A stretch of DNA of 64,000 nt, from the NCBI RefSeq assembly GCF_002099425.1, contig NW_018344228.1:1889001-1953000 (forward strand). The letters are read 5' to 3'. The stretch comes from Phascolarctos cinereus (taxonomy: Eukaryota > Chordata > Mammalia > Diprotodontia > Phascolarctidae). This document shows, piece by piece, positions 52,940 to 63,795 of the stretch (position 1 is the first letter of the stretch; every line of letters starts with the position of its first letter). The translations under genes were made by a program, and so were the position numbers. The notes under the pieces are model-generated. The model was not told the origin of the DNA. It was given only the letters and a program-made list of their open reading frames with translations, and made no database searches.

Positions 52940-53394
52940 CAACAAATGAGCTGGGAAGTGAGAAAACAGATAAGGGTTGATATAAAGATGAAATAATATT
53001 TTATCCTAGAGTAAAGACAGAGTCAGAAGAGCTTATTAAGTACAGAATGAAATGAATACTCTTGTACTTTGGGCATATCACTTTGGAAGCTATACTGCAG
53101 ATGATTAGGAGAAGAGAGGAGAGAAACTTCAGGCAGGAAGGCCAATTGCTACGCTATTGCACTAGGACTGTAATGAAGGTGTGAACTAGGTTGATGACCA
53201 TTTGAAGAGAGAGAAAGGGACAGCTGGGAGAGATATGATGATAGAAATGATGAAAATGCAGCATGAGGAAGAGGGAGGATTAGAGATCAAAACTTTGGGG
53301 ACTGGAACAATGATGCTACCCTGACAGAAAATGGGAATTTTAGAAGGTGCCTTTGGAGGAAGAGAGTGCCTTTTGGGGGAAAAGGGGTACAGAA
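52940..53394 (-). mobile_element. L2 LINE coding fragment
   Basis: ACTTCAGGCAGGAAGGCCAA, GCTATTGCACTAGGACTGTA, GGGGACTGGAACAATGATGC and TGACAGAAAATGGGAATTTT match the antisense L2 stretch also seen at 19.4-19.75 kb. Worn. Confidence 0.5.
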
Positions 53395-53657
53395 GGAAAG
53401 AAGCATTGATACAGCACCTACTAGATGCTGGCACTCTGATAAGTTTTTACAAATATTATTTCATTTGATTCTTACAACAACTCTTTGAGGTAGGTACTAT
53501 TATTATCCACATTTTACAGTTATTGAAAATGGGGCAAATGAAGGTTAAGTGACTTGCTTAGGGTCACACAACTAATAAGTGTCTAAGTCTGGGTTTGAAC
53601 TCAGGTCTTCCTAATTCTCGGCTCAGCACTCTGTTCCCTATACTATCAGCTGCCTCT
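53395..53657 (-). mobile_element. CORE-SINE (MIR-type, marsupial)
   Basis: ACAGCACCTACTAGATGCTG, CAACAACTCTTTGAGGTAGG, AAGTGACTTGCTTAGGGTCA, AACTAATAAGTGTCTAAGTC and CTGGGTTTGAACTCAGGTCT. Full length. Confidence 0.9.
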
Positions 53658-54324
53658 GACAGAAGGTTGATGTAATGAAATCTGTAATGAAAATTGTAAC
53701 ACATCTATGCTTGCTTATCCCACAAAGCCAAATCTGTCCCACTAAAAATGAAAAAAAAAAGGCTTATGAATGGCTCTTATTGGCAACATCTCTGTAGGAG
53801 AGCCAGGACAAGGGTGTCTACTGTAGAGACAAGGTGATCTCTAGGAAGATCTTTTGGGGAAGAAGAATCTGCTGTAGAAGGGAATTTTTCTCATGGCATC
53901 TATATAGTTCCTCATATGGGTGGCCTGCTTGAGATTACATCAAAAGCACTCTGATGATTTCATACTGGGGCATAAAGGAAGAGGGGATGAATTTGCATAG
54001 TCCTGGGAAAAGATACACTGGAAAAGTGAGAGATAAGAGGTGCAAGCATTGGTACTGTGATTGTGTTGAACATAAGATCCATTATTGGCTATTATAGGGA
54101 TGGTGGGATTGTGCCTATTTTCCCACACTCCAATTGGTTGATGATATATCCTTTGTGCTCATGGCTCAGTTTTCTTGAGGAGAGTATGAGAGTTAGAGTC
54201 AGAATACTTGAGAACCTGCTACCTACCACCTACAAAATCTTGAAAAGTGACAACCACTCTAGGTTTTACTTTCTTTGTGACTTCAGAAAGTTACTATCGG
54301 CAACTCCTCTATCAAATGATTTAT
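53658..54324. other. Unassigned intergenic DNA
   Basis: No family recognised. Overlapping frames on both strands at 53940-54326 are not supported as genes. Confidence 0.45.
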
Positions 54325-54465
54325 AGAAATTGGAGTGAGGGGACTTATGTCTGAACCCCAGTTCTGCCATTTATTACCATTGTGATCTTAGATAAAATGT
54401 TTTCCCCTTCTGGTCCACAGTTTCCTCACATATGTAATTATAGGAACTAGAGAGCCATCTCTGGA
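54325..54465 (+). mobile_element. MIR, partial
   Basis: TCTGAACCCCAGTTCTGCCA, TTATTACCATTGTGATCTTA and CCACAGTTTCCTCACATATG. Confidence 0.65.
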
Positions 54466-54469
54466 TCAA

Positions 54470-54660
54470 GTACCATGGAAAGAATAATAGGTTAGACTTA
54501 GGTTCAATCCAGTCTCGAATGCCATAGAAACATCATTCAACTTCTAAGGCTGAGTTTCTCCAATTGGAAAATGGGAATGATATCTGTAGGGTTTCTCTGA
54601 GGCTAATTTAATGACATCATGATATTAAAGCATTATGCAAAATTTGTAACACTATTTACA
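54470..54660 (+). mobile_element. MIR
   Basis: GTTAGACTTAGGTTCAATCC, GAGTTTCTCCAATTGGAAAA, TGGGAATGATATCTGTAGGG and TTAAAGCATTATGCAAAAT. A second tandem MIR. Confidence 0.65.
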
Positions 54661-55280
54661 TGCCAGTTAGCATTTTTTTTATTTCTTTCTAGTTCTAATT
54701 CCTATTATGTCTAGGGTACATATATAAAGTTTATTCCATCCTGAAATGGGATATAGGGAATGAAAAAGGTACTAAGAGAGTTTTGTTTTATTGTCTTGCA
54801 AACATTCAGATATTTTCTCTTTGGGGGCTAAGGGAAATGTTCTAAAAGACAAAATTTGACATTTGTACTGTAATCTGCTAATTGATCATCGATTATTAAC
54901 TGTGATTCTAAACTATTATTTGCTTGGCTTCTTTCTTTTGCAGTCTCCCCTTCCTGCTTCTATTTCTCCTTCAAGTTTTAATGATGCTGTGATGAGGTTG
55001 ATGGTATAGAGTCTAGATTTAATGCCTATCAATTCAGATTTGGAATTAGCAACTTTTATGCCTAGCCAAACTGTCATTTTTCCAAATATTGCATGATTGA
55101 TTGCTACCTCTTAAATCCCATGTATGAAAATCTTCCTTTGGTCCATCATTTTTCAAAAATATCCTTCACTTTACAGCTACATATTTATATCTACATACCT
55201 ATCTATGAGTAACATCTAGGAAACAAAGATATCTATGTAAAGACTTATATTTATATGTATATTATATTGTTTACAAATTA
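54661..55280. other. Unassigned intergenic DNA
   Basis: Nothing recognised. Confidence 0.45.
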
Positions 55281-55395
55281 CTTTTTACTATATGCATGAT
55301 CTCATTTGATCCCCTCAACTACCCAGTGCCATAGAAAATAGATACCTAAAAACCACAATTCACATTTACATAGCAATTTAAGATTTAACAAGCCT
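55281..55395 (-). mobile_element. CORE-SINE scraps
   Basis: TGATCTCATTTGATCCCCTC and CACATTTACATAGCAATTTA are antisense CORE-SINE words, here out of their usual order, so they are from two copies or a rearrangement. Confidence 0.45.
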
Positions 55396-55397
55396 TA

Positions 55398-55605
55398 GGT
55401 GATCTTTAGTTTTCTGAGTGTTGGCAATTCTTCTACCCATACAGATCTCACATGTAGTTTTTGTTCAAGATTTTTTTTCTATGTACTCCACAGAAGATCT
55501 TTGGTGATTTTCAGTCTTCTGAGTGTTGGCACTTCTGCCCATATAGACCTCCCACATGAAAATTTTGTCCAAGATGATACACCCAATTGTTTCCTATTTC
55601 TTTTT
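55398..55605. repeat. 105-bp tandem duplication, two copies
   Basis: TCTGAGTGTTGGCA occurs at 55413 and 55518. Around each copy, GATCTTTAGTTTTC/GGTGATTTTCAGTCTT, ACCCATACAGATCTCACATG/GCCCATATAGACCTCCCACA and GTTCAAGATT/GTCCAAGATG line up. The copies differ at roughly one site in five, so the duplication is old. The period is a multiple of three, and one plus-strand frame (55399-55611) stays open across both. No protein family recognised. Confidence 0.8.
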
Positions 55606-55764
55606 AGATAAGGTCTTAGCTTCAGAGTCCAAAGGGTCTTAGGAAGTCATATATATTGGGGATAAAAATGTATTACTTGGGCTTACAATCTGTGATCCTT
55701 CTTTGCACTATACATAGCTCAATTCCTTTGCTCATCATGTGTCCTTGATGTTGTCTTTACCTTT
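55606..55764. other. Unassigned intergenic DNA
   Basis: Nothing recognised. Confidence 0.45.
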
Positions 55765-55870
55765 TCTAGATAAGGAAACTGAGACTCAGATGACTAGAGT
55801 GAATTGCTCACAAGGACAAAGCAAGTAAGTGTCATAGATAGCACCTGAGAGACCAAGACTCTTTCTATTA
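55765..55870 (-). mobile_element. MIR, partial
   Basis: CTAGATAAGGAAACTGAGAC, GTGAATTGCTCACAAGGACA and AGCAAGTAAGTGTCATAGAT. Confidence 0.55.
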
Positions 55871-56539
55871 TACCTTGATTTCTTGCTTTAGTAGAAACTA
55901 CCTCTGACTATTACAAATGAGATGGGAGTGAAGGCAGCAGGAGCAAGGGAGGGCACTAGCATTAAGACTGCCAGTACTGTGCAAACACAAGAAGCTCTTC
56001 AAGTTGGAGTTGCTCTCTTTTGGAAATATTTGTTCATTGGCAGGCCAAGGTTGATTCAGCCCTGTTTGATTCAGTCATCCTAGCCAGTTCATTAATTTTA
56101 TTCTTCAATCTAAACACTTTGCAAATTCAGAATATTACTAGTACAGTTCAATTTATTTTAGATTCTATTAAGCCACCTCCAAATGTTTTGAATATTCCTT
56201 TCTATTTTCTGCCACTGTGAAGCCATCACTTAACCGAAAAATCATAAAGGAAATTCTATTCAAATGATAAATCGCAGCCAGCTATGGATATCTTTTAATT
56301 GAATCAGCTGATACAACCTGATACAAAACTTTGTTAACTTTGAGATAGGACAGTGGACCTTTCATGATTGAGCTAGCCGGGAGGAAATACAATTGTGTAT
56401 ATATATATATATATATATGCTATTACCTGGTGGAAATAAATGTTACAATCTCTGGGCATCAAGTCTATACTAAAATATTGTTGAATAATTCATCTCTACA
56501 AATTCCTGGGTGGTTGCGCATCTGTTGTTTTCAGGATCA
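55871..56539. other. Unassigned, with a short (AT)n run
   Basis: A pure AT run lies at 56397-56418. Otherwise nothing recognised. Confidence 0.45.
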
Positions 56540-56700
56540 TAGGCTCCTAGATTTAGAATTGTAAAGGAACCTTAGAGATAATCTAGTATAACTTCTTCAT
56601 TTTGCCGATGAAGAAATTGAGACACAGGAAGGTTATTTGATTAGTCCAAAGTTAAACTGATAGTAATGGTCAGAGTCTAGATTTAATCCCAGTTCAATAA
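56540..56700 (-). mobile_element. MIR3-like SINE
   Basis: CTCCTAGATTTAGAATTGTA, AAGGAACCTTAGAGATAATC, TTTTGCCGATGAAGAAATTG and AGTCTAGATTTAATCCCAGT. Near full length. Confidence 0.7.
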
Positions 56701-57769
56701 TAAGGTCCTCTGTCTCCACATATTTCCATAGAATGGTTTTGTATTGCTGTCTCATCACATCCAAATAACGTAAAAGCTTTTTGAACCTGAAAAATAAATA
56801 ATCAAGAGATTTGCTATCTGAGGGATATATAATTGTGGATTTAAAGATGAGATTGTGATGAAAAAGAATTTGACTGATAGAAGACCTCAAAATATTGGGA
56901 GAGATAACTTGGGGATCAATTTAATTCTGGGACAGAAAGGCTAAGTAAAGGAAGGAAGGTAGGAAAGAAAAATTAAAAGGAAACTAATCAAGGGAAAGTT
57001 GAATATTGCTGTACCCAGACAGGATCTAAGAGATGAAAGAGGGGGAGAGGGGTAGGGGCTCAGAATTATAAAGCAGTTCACCTGATACTTCCTAAGTGTC
57101 TTCTGGGAGATATTTCAGGTGTTATCCAAGATCCTAGATATGCTGATAAGAAAGAGTCAGTTTTCCTTGAAGGACTGTGGCTGAGGTGGCATGTATCAGA
57201 CTTAAGGATAAAGAAAAGTTAGATTTGTATATTAACCATCATGTGATCCTGCAATTTGCCTACCTAGTTACCTCCCACTAAAGTCTTCTGATATTTCCTT
57301 AGGATTTGGAGATGACCCTAGGTTCTGGAAAGCTATGGCAATGGAGATCTGGCAGGCTTTCCTAAGTTTAGTAGAATTTGAGAATTGCTGTGGTGATAAA
57401 ATGCATATGTATCCTTTGAAAAATCAGTCTAAGTTTGGCAAGGCTCATCAACAAAAAGTTTTACCATTAGGTGATGGATTTCAGCAAAGACCATCTAGTG
57501 AGCTGTAAAAATGTTATGATTTATATCCAAGGAGAAATTGGCCTTCCTGATAAAATAACTGATTCTTAAAGTATAGCTCAATATATGATGATGATGGAAA
57601 AGGAAATTGGAAAACACAGGAAGTGATCTCTTTGAGGACACAGGTGGTATTTTTATCACAACCTATTAATATTGCTTAACAATAATTAATATCAATTGAC
57701 CTATAGAAATGAAAGATGAATCATGTCATTATGATGCAACATCAGGATCCATGTGTTAGGACTCTTTTA
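56701..57769. other. Unassigned intergenic DNA
   Basis: About 1.1 kb. No family recognised and no open frame beyond chance. Confidence 0.45.
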
Positions 57770-57828
57770 TAGGTGGTAGTGATAATGATGATGATGATGG
57801 GGGGGTGGTGATGATAATGATAATAAGG
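57770..57828. repeat. (GAT)n-rich low-complexity run
   Basis: GATGATGATGATG, a G run, then GATAATGATAATAA. Confidence 0.85.
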
Positions 57829-57990
57829 AGCTGACATTGGTACAGACATTTAATACTTGAAGAGCACTTTATACACATTTAATATGAACTTCAAACTTCT
57901 GATGGCAACTACAGGCATTATTCCCATTTTGGTAACATATTTAGTATGTGTCAGGGATGAGTTTCATACCTAGTTTGCTCAGGACATCAC
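57829..57990 (-). mobile_element. CORE-SINE, worn
   Basis: TTGAAGAGCACTTTATACAC, GCATTATTCCCATTTTGGTA and AGTATGTGTCAGGGATGAGT. Confidence 0.5.
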
Positions 57991-58267
57991 ACTCAAGAAG
58001 TATTTCATTACACAATATTTCTTTACCATATGAGTTTGTCCTGCTACTCCTAGTAACTAAATAGCCCACAGCAAATAATTTTCAATTGAATTCCATGTCA
58101 AAATAAGTTCCTAATATTAAATTGGTATCATGTGGTGTCATTCATTTGACAATACTCCATTAGGAATTTAAGTGATCATGCTATAGAAGTAGAAAATCTA
58201 GTTTCCTATGATTACCCCATACCAACCTAAAATATTCTGGGTATATGTAGAACTATAAGATTTTGAT
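57991..58267. other. Unassigned intergenic DNA
   Basis: Nothing recognised. Confidence 0.45.
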
Positions 58268-58690
58268 TTAAATTTTCACAGAATCAAAGAATTTCAATTT
58301 TGAAAGAGACTTCAGCGTCCATCTAGTTCAAGCCATACCTGAAATTCAATCTCCTCTAAAAAGATATTCAAAAATTAATCATCCAGCATTTGCTTAACGA
58401 CTTTCGCTAAGTAGGGAGCCAAACCACCCCCCCAAGGCAGCTTGTTCTACTTTTGCAATTTTTTTTTTAATGTCAAGATTCAATTTGCCTTATTTGCAAC
58501 TTTGACACATTAGTCTTATATTTGCCTTTGGGGCAGATACAGTCTAATCCCTTTTCCTTGAGAATATCTTTCAAATACTTGAAGACAACTATCATGTAGC
58601 CTCCTACATCTTCTCTTCTCCATTCTAAATATTTCCAGTCCCTTTACTATATTATAACATTTCCTTAACTCAAGACTTGTCAACATTCAA
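58268..58690 (-). mobile_element. L3/CR1-like LINE 3' end
   Basis: The best copy of this family here, antisense: GAATCAAAGAATTTCAATTT at the true 3' end, CATCTAGTTCAAGCCATACC, AATCATCCAGCATTTGCTTA, CAAGGCAGCTTGTTCTACTT, GCAACTTTGACACATTAGTC, TACTTGAAGACAACTATCAT and CTTCTCTTCTCCATTCTAAA. Confidence 0.75.
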
Positions 58691-58889
58691 GTCCCCCTAG
58701 GTGGTATATTATCCATGTATTATTGTAGCACATAACTATACACAGTTTTATAAATGGGTATTTCTCTATAACAAACAGAACAGAAAAAAAGATTATACAT
58801 GAAACCACAAATCTCATTATATTCAGCTTTCTATTAAGTCCATAATATATTCAAGAAGTATATGAACAACTTTCAAAGCTGTCCTGATT
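58691..58889. other. Unassigned intergenic DNA
   Basis: Nothing recognised. Confidence 0.4.
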
Positions 58890-59315
58890 CCCCACTCCCA
58901 TTTTTCATGCTTATTTTATTTCTCTTCTATTTTGGGAATTTCTTGAATCTTTAATGATCTTATATTTATATATATATTTTTGGTAGGCCTATGGCTAGTT
59001 TACCTATTACATCCAACTTTCCTGCATGTGAAGTTTTTGTTTTTGCCTTCTGGAAGAGCAAATTCAATGTTCTCTTCTCCTTTTTAGTGGTAGATGCCAG
59101 ATCTCATGTGATATTAATTGTATTACTTTAGTATTTGAATACTTTCTGGCTGCTGACAATATTTTTTCTATGATCTGGAAGCTCTATACTTTAGCTATGA
59201 TATTTCTTGGAGTTTTCATTTTAGGGTTGCTTTTAGTGGACTCTATTATTTTTACTTTGCTCTCTGGTTCCAATAGGCCTGGATAGCTTTCTTTCCCTCT
59301 TTCACACTCTTCTTC

Positions 59316-59318
<3 letters not shown>

Positions 59319-59404
<86 letters not shown>
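59319..59404. repeat. (TC)n microsatellite
   Basis: About 80 bases of nearly pure TC. It lies exactly where the tail of the minus-strand 7SL copy would be. Confidence 0.97.
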
Positions 59405-59676
59405 CCTCTCCCTAACTTGTTCAGTATGGAAGTAGTCATAGGCTGGATTCCACTATTGATCAACATGCTGATTCTGACTTGTTCTGTTTCTGATCTTGGA
59501 CACTTTGACCCTCAGGAAACCTCATGACCTTCTGCTCCCACAGGCTCACCATATTAATGCTGAACTGAGAGTGCACATTTGATCAGCATAGGACACTGTA
59601 GCTCTTGAGTTCAAGAGCTCTGACAGCTTCAGCCTCCCAGTGTCTGGAATAATAGGTATGCCACACCTCACCTGAC
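59405..59676 (-). pseudogene. RN7SL-like: 7SL RNA pseudogene, near full length
   Basis: Aligns with the reverse complement of 7SL from its 3' end (TCTCCCTAACTTGTTCAG for tctcgctatgttgcccag). It continues through CCACTATTGATCAACATGCT, TTGTTCTGTTTCTGATCTTG and GGCTCACCATATTAATGCTG (ggtcaccatattgatgcc), then GATCAGCATAGGACACTGTA, GAGTTCAAGAGC and CAGCCTCCCAGTGTCTGGAA. It reaches the 5' end at GCCACACCTCACCTGAC. Many changes make it a dead retrocopy. It is inserted in an older antisense L1. Confidence 0.88.
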
Positions 59677-60394
59677 TATTTCTGATTTTTAAAAAAAAAA
59701 TATATTGTGTCTAGGTATTTTTTGAGGAGTACAGTGGGGTCATGGTTTAGGGTAGTATGAAGATTCATAGACAATCACTTTTTTTCTTTAATCTCTTTCC
59801 CAGGTGAGATATTTTTGATAGCATATGCTGTATATTTTCTCCCATTTTTCCCCACTCTTTCAATTTTGTTCCAGTATTTCTTACTATCTCACAGAGTCAT
59901 TGATTTCTAATTATTTAAGCCTAATTTTAGGTGCTTATTTGTTTTGTAATTTCTTTCTTTATTGTTCTTCCAGTTTACTCCCTAGAGCTCTCATTTTATT
60001 TCCCATTTTCCTCTATATTTCTCCATTTATTTATACTATCATTTAAAAAAAATCATCTGTTATTTCTTTCAGGAATTTTGTGTTTATGTTTAAAGCTTTA
60101 CTTGTAGATGTTATAGAGTTATTATCTTCTTCTGAACTTGTGTCTTTGGTGTCCCTGGTTCAATGTTATTTTTTTTAATCACCAGTTTTTTCTATTTTTA
60201 CTCATTTCCTTAGGCTTTCCTTTGATGTTCTGCATCTTTTATTCCTCCAAACTAATTCTGTTATTCCTTGGTAGTTAGTATTGAAACTTTGAAGTAATTT
60301 TGGTTGTATTGTTATTGTTTCTATATTGGCACAAACATTTCATTTTCCTTCAGCTATTTAAGTTGCTTTTTTTCTTTAAAGAGCATTGTTTTAA

Positions 60395-61090
60395 TTCACT
60401 CAATCAATATACAAATATTTATTAATTGCCACTGTGTGTTTGACAGTGTGCTAAGTACTAAGGATGGCAAAAGAAAACCCCTGCCCTCAAGGAGCTCACA
60501 ATCTATTGTGAAAGATTACATGCAAACAAATATATAAACAAGCTATATACACGATTAATAGGAAATAATTAAGAGAGGGAAGGAACTAGAATTAAAAATG
60601 ATGAGGAAGAGCTTCCTAGAAAAGATGGGATTTAATTTAGAATTTAAAGGAAACCAAGAGATATTGGTAGGCAGAGTTAAGAATGTTCCAGGCATGATGG
60701 GCATACAGAAAAAATCCCAGAGCCAGGAGATGGAGTGTCTTGTTTGGGGAATAGCCGGGAGGTCACTGTTCCCAGATGGAAGTGTATTTTACAGTGATTA
60801 AGAAGACTGGAAAGTTAGGAGGAGGCTAGGTTGTGAAGCACTTTGAATGCCAAATAGAGGGTTTTGTATTTGATTCTGGAGGTGATACGGAGCCACTGGA
60901 GTTTATTGAGGAGGGAGGGGATGGCACAGTGTAACCTGTGCTTTAGGAAAATCACTTTGGTGATTGAATGAGGCAAGTTTGGAGTGGGGACAAACTTGAG
61001 GCAGGGAGACTCACCAAAAGGTTACTGCAATAGTGTGGGCATGAGGTGACGAGGGTCTGCATTAGAGGAGTGGCTGTATCTACAAGTACT
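60395..61090 (-). mobile_element. L2 LINE 3' end
   Basis: A well-kept antisense copy: CACTCAATCAATATACAAAT, GTGTGCTAAGTACTAAGGAT, CCCTGCCCTCAAGGAGCTCA, GGAGATGGAGTGTCTTGTTT, GCCAAATAGAGGGTTTTGTA, GATTCTGGAGGTGATACGGA and TTACTGCAATAGTGTGGGCA. It abuts the L1 block on its left. Confidence 0.85.
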
Positions 61091-61573
61091 GAGTGTACTT
61101 TGGTAGATTGACTCTGAAATATTTTATCCATTTACTTGGATTTCTTTTTCAATTATTGCCTTTTGGAATTTGTAGTTCTCATAGAGAAGTTATTGATTAT
61201 CCTAGATTTACTTTTTAACTGAAATATTGCTGAAGGTATTGTTTCACTTAGTTTCTTTTCTGATTCCCTAAGATTTTTCTAGGCAAACAATCACGCCATC
61301 AGCAAAAAGGGACACCCCCCCCTTCTTTGTACATCTTTAACTTATTATTTGTCTTACTGTGGTTGTTGGCTTTGGCTTATTCTTTTTTTTTTCTTTGATT
61401 AAATCAAATCATTGTTTTAGCTTTGGCCTATTCTTAATGAAGCTATACTGACTCATTTTGATCACTACTTCATTTTATAAATTTTCACTAACCAATACTT
61501 CAATAACACATTCTAAAACTGTGCCAAGAAGCAAAATATAGCTTATTGGCACCTCTCTCTCTCTCTCTCTGTG

Positions 61574-61606
<33 letters not shown>

Positions 61607-61920
61607 CTTTCTTTCCTCCCCTCTCTCTCTTTTCTCTCCTCTCCCCCTCTCTCTTCTTCATTGTTTTGAAAATCAGAAAGGTTTCCCTTTTTTAATCCTG
61701 TGGTAACTCTGTCAAGCTCAACAAGCTTTCGAAAATCACCAAGAGCATCTCAACAATCACAATCACATTTACAAGTTTGTTCAGTACCCTGAAATACCTC
61801 TGGGTAATATGAATTGAATCTTCAGACAAACCTAGGTATTCTTTTCTGGTCTCTGGTTGCTTTAGGTATCCATTCCCTATTAGCCATTTTTGTTCTATTC
61901 AGTCTATTCCAGTGATCATT
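61091..61920 (-). mobile_element. Possible old LINE reverse-transcriptase remnant
   Basis: Two minus-strand patches recall reverse-transcriptase boxes: TTTGCTGATGGCGTGATTGT near 61290-61310 (FAD[D]-like) and GGATTAAAAAAGGGAAACCT near 61685-61705 (GLKKGN-like). A TC run lies between them. The order and spacing fit a LINE, but the family is not assigned and the sequence is worn, so chance is possible. Confidence 0.3.
61551..61657. repeat. (TC)n-rich microsatellite
   Basis: About 100 bases of CT with scattered G and T changes, older than the 59.3-kb run. Confidence 0.93.
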
Positions 61921-62279
61921 CTCTTAGGAGAAAAAAAAAGAAACTAAATAGGAATTGAGTAGTTTCATGTTCTCTCTGACATCTTTTTCCTCATCTCATT
62001 TGCTTTAAACAAGGATATTATTACTTTTTGCAACTTCTTTTTTTTTCTTAACATAGCTAAAAATAAACAAAAACCAAAACCAAACCTAAACTAAATTTTA
62101 CTGAAGCTATCTAGCTTCAGCTCATTCTGAGGTTTTAGCATTCTTGACCGTATTCTTATAGGATCAAGCTCTACTTTTGTATTCATCTGCTGTTACCTGT
62201 CTTTGCTTACATGCTTTTAAAAATTTTAGTTGACTATGAAGTTCTCTGTTTATCAAAAATCATCTCTTCTTTTCCTCTG
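61921..62279. other. Unassigned intergenic DNA
   Basis: AT-rich with A and T runs. Nothing recognised. Confidence 0.45.
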
Positions 62280-62458
62280 ATGTTAGAGGACTTGGGTTCA
62301 GATTTTGCTTCAGATGCTTAGAACTTTTGTAATGGTTGACTTTTGTAATGCTGACTTAACCTTCCTCGGCCTTTGATTCCCCATTTGTCAAAAGAAGGAG
62401 TTGGATTAGGTGACATCTCATCTATCTTTCATTTTTGGATCTGTGATTCTATGATCTC
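62280..62458 (+). mobile_element. MIR3-like SINE
   Basis: GGACTTGGGTTCAGATTTTG, CCCATTTGTCAAAAGAAGGA, GTTGGATTAGGTGACATCTC and GATCTGTGATTCTATGATCT. Near full length. Confidence 0.7.
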
Positions 62459-62645
62459 TTCAGACAGCTCTTTCATTATAATAGTTTCTCTTTGTAGATT
62501 CAAGCCTGCTTCTGGAAAGACACAATGATAAGCAAAGGAAGTGCTCTGCTTCCCTATTTAAAGCATACTCACACATTTTATAAGTAAGTCCTGACTGTTT
62601 ACCACATGATGAAGACACAAGCTGTTGGTTGGCTGTGGCACAATC
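62459..62645. other. Unassigned intergenic DNA
   Basis: Nothing recognised. Confidence 0.45.
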
Positions 62646-62710
62646 AACTTTAGGTATCTCAGTGTATAGAGATTTGGGCCTGGAATCAGTGAGACCTGAG
62701 ACTATCTCAG
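62646..62710 (+). mobile_element. tRNA-head SINE scrap
   Basis: TAGGTATCTCAGTGTATAGA, GGGCCTGGAATCAGTGAGAC: a SINE head that ends abruptly. Confidence 0.55.
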
Positions 62711-63010
62711 CAGCCAAGTCCTCAAGCAACAACATTCAGGACCCAGCCCAGCACTGAGGAGTGACCTGGGAAACCTAGCCAAGAGGTGGCTGAGATGAGA
62801 CTATAGTGCATTTGAAAGGGAACTTCCAATGCTATGGAAGAATTGCTTCAAATTTTTGCCCAATCTCTCTAGGGAACAAAGGTGGTATAAGGCTCAGAGT
62901 GCTCAGTGGTGTTCTTTATTTTTGCTGTATGTTCTAGTAAACATCCTTTTGTAAAACTAAATTATGTTAATTGATTAAATGGAATTGGGACACTAACTAC
63001 TAGAAGCTAG
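62711..63010 (+). mobile_element. LTR-like fossil, right part
   Basis: The right end (GTAAACATCCTTTTGTAAAA, TTAATTGATTAAATGGAATT, GGGACACTAACTAC) resembles the right end of the 8.3-9.0-kb stretch. The upstream 200 bases are mixed in composition, as in an LTR. Left edge and target duplication not found. Old. Confidence 0.35.
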
Positions 63011-63494
63011 TAGTGGAAAACACTGACATGAGGGCCTGAGCAGAAAGCATTAGAGAAGGACTTTCCTGATCTGCTGGAGTACCCTTTGCCAGTATTCTGA
63101 GGGGGAGATCTAACCAAGCTTACTTTTGGAGAATGAGTTCATAGTGTCATTACAAAAGGGTTTTTAAAAATCATTAAATCAAATCAAGAAATTATTTCCT
63201 TCTCCCATTTGGGAAAAGAGTTCCAATAGATGTCAAGGTAACTAATTTCTTTATTCACTTCTCTATGATGCCTCTGGGTCAGACTTGTGTCCTATTTCTT
63301 GAACTGTTCTTCCATTCTCTCTTTTACTTCCGGTAGTTTGTACTACGTTCTGGTGGCAGGATCTCTCATCATTCTGCCACCATTGAACTTGACCCAGGTA
63401 CTCTCCATGATGCTCCTTTGTCTAAATTCCTAGATTTACTCACATGGGTTAATCTATGGACTATATTTTTTTCCAGTATTATAAATATTATCTT
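63011..63494. other. Unassigned intergenic DNA
   Basis: Nothing recognised. Confidence 0.45.
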
Positions 63495-63795
63495 TTTTTT
63501 AAAGAGTACACATTTTTCATTTTATTTTAATTTTCAGTTAAAAAATAAATACTTTTGTATGAAAAATGAGTAACAAAGAAAAGTAAATCCTCACATTGTG
63601 CATGTCCAAAAATGTATGCCTCATTCTGTACCTTGAATCCATCATTTCTCTATCAGGAGGTGGGTAGCTCATAGTGATTGATTGCTGCATTGCAGAGTTC
63701 TTAAAAGTCTTTCAAAGGAGTTTATCCTAATAATGTTGTTGTCATTGTATGAATTGTTCTCCTGGTCCTGTTCACTTCACTCTGCAACAGTTCAT
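63495..63795 (-). mobile_element. L1 LINE 3' UTR fragment
   Basis: A T run, then antisense L1 3' UTR: CTCATTCTGTACCTTGAATC, CATCATTTCTCTATCAGGAG, GTGGGTAGCTCATAGTGATT, GAGTTCTTAAAAGTCTTTCA and TTGTTCTCCTGGTCCTGTTC. 5'-truncated near 63795. Confidence 0.8.

Larger units (their letters stand above)
58890..60390 (-). mobile_element. L1 LINE 5'/ORF1 region, interrupted by 7SL
   Basis: Antisense of the marsupial-type L1 ORF1 region as I recall it. The left block (to about 59310) has TAGCTATGATATTTCTTGGA, GTTTTCATTTTAGGGTTGCT and TTTGCTCTCTGGTTCCAATA. The right block (from about 59690) has ATTGTGTCTAGGTATTTTTT, TCTCTTTCCCAGGTGAGATA, CATTTTTCCCCACTCTTTCA and GAGTCATTGATTTCTAATTA. The blocks are consecutive in L1. 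A different part of L1 from the 3' ends found elsewhere. Worn. No frame survives. Confidence 0.6.

Noticed and set aside
59319-59404. A polypyrimidine tract of a splice site
   Set aside because: It is a pure TC microsatellite next to a 7SL retrocopy, with no exon beside it.
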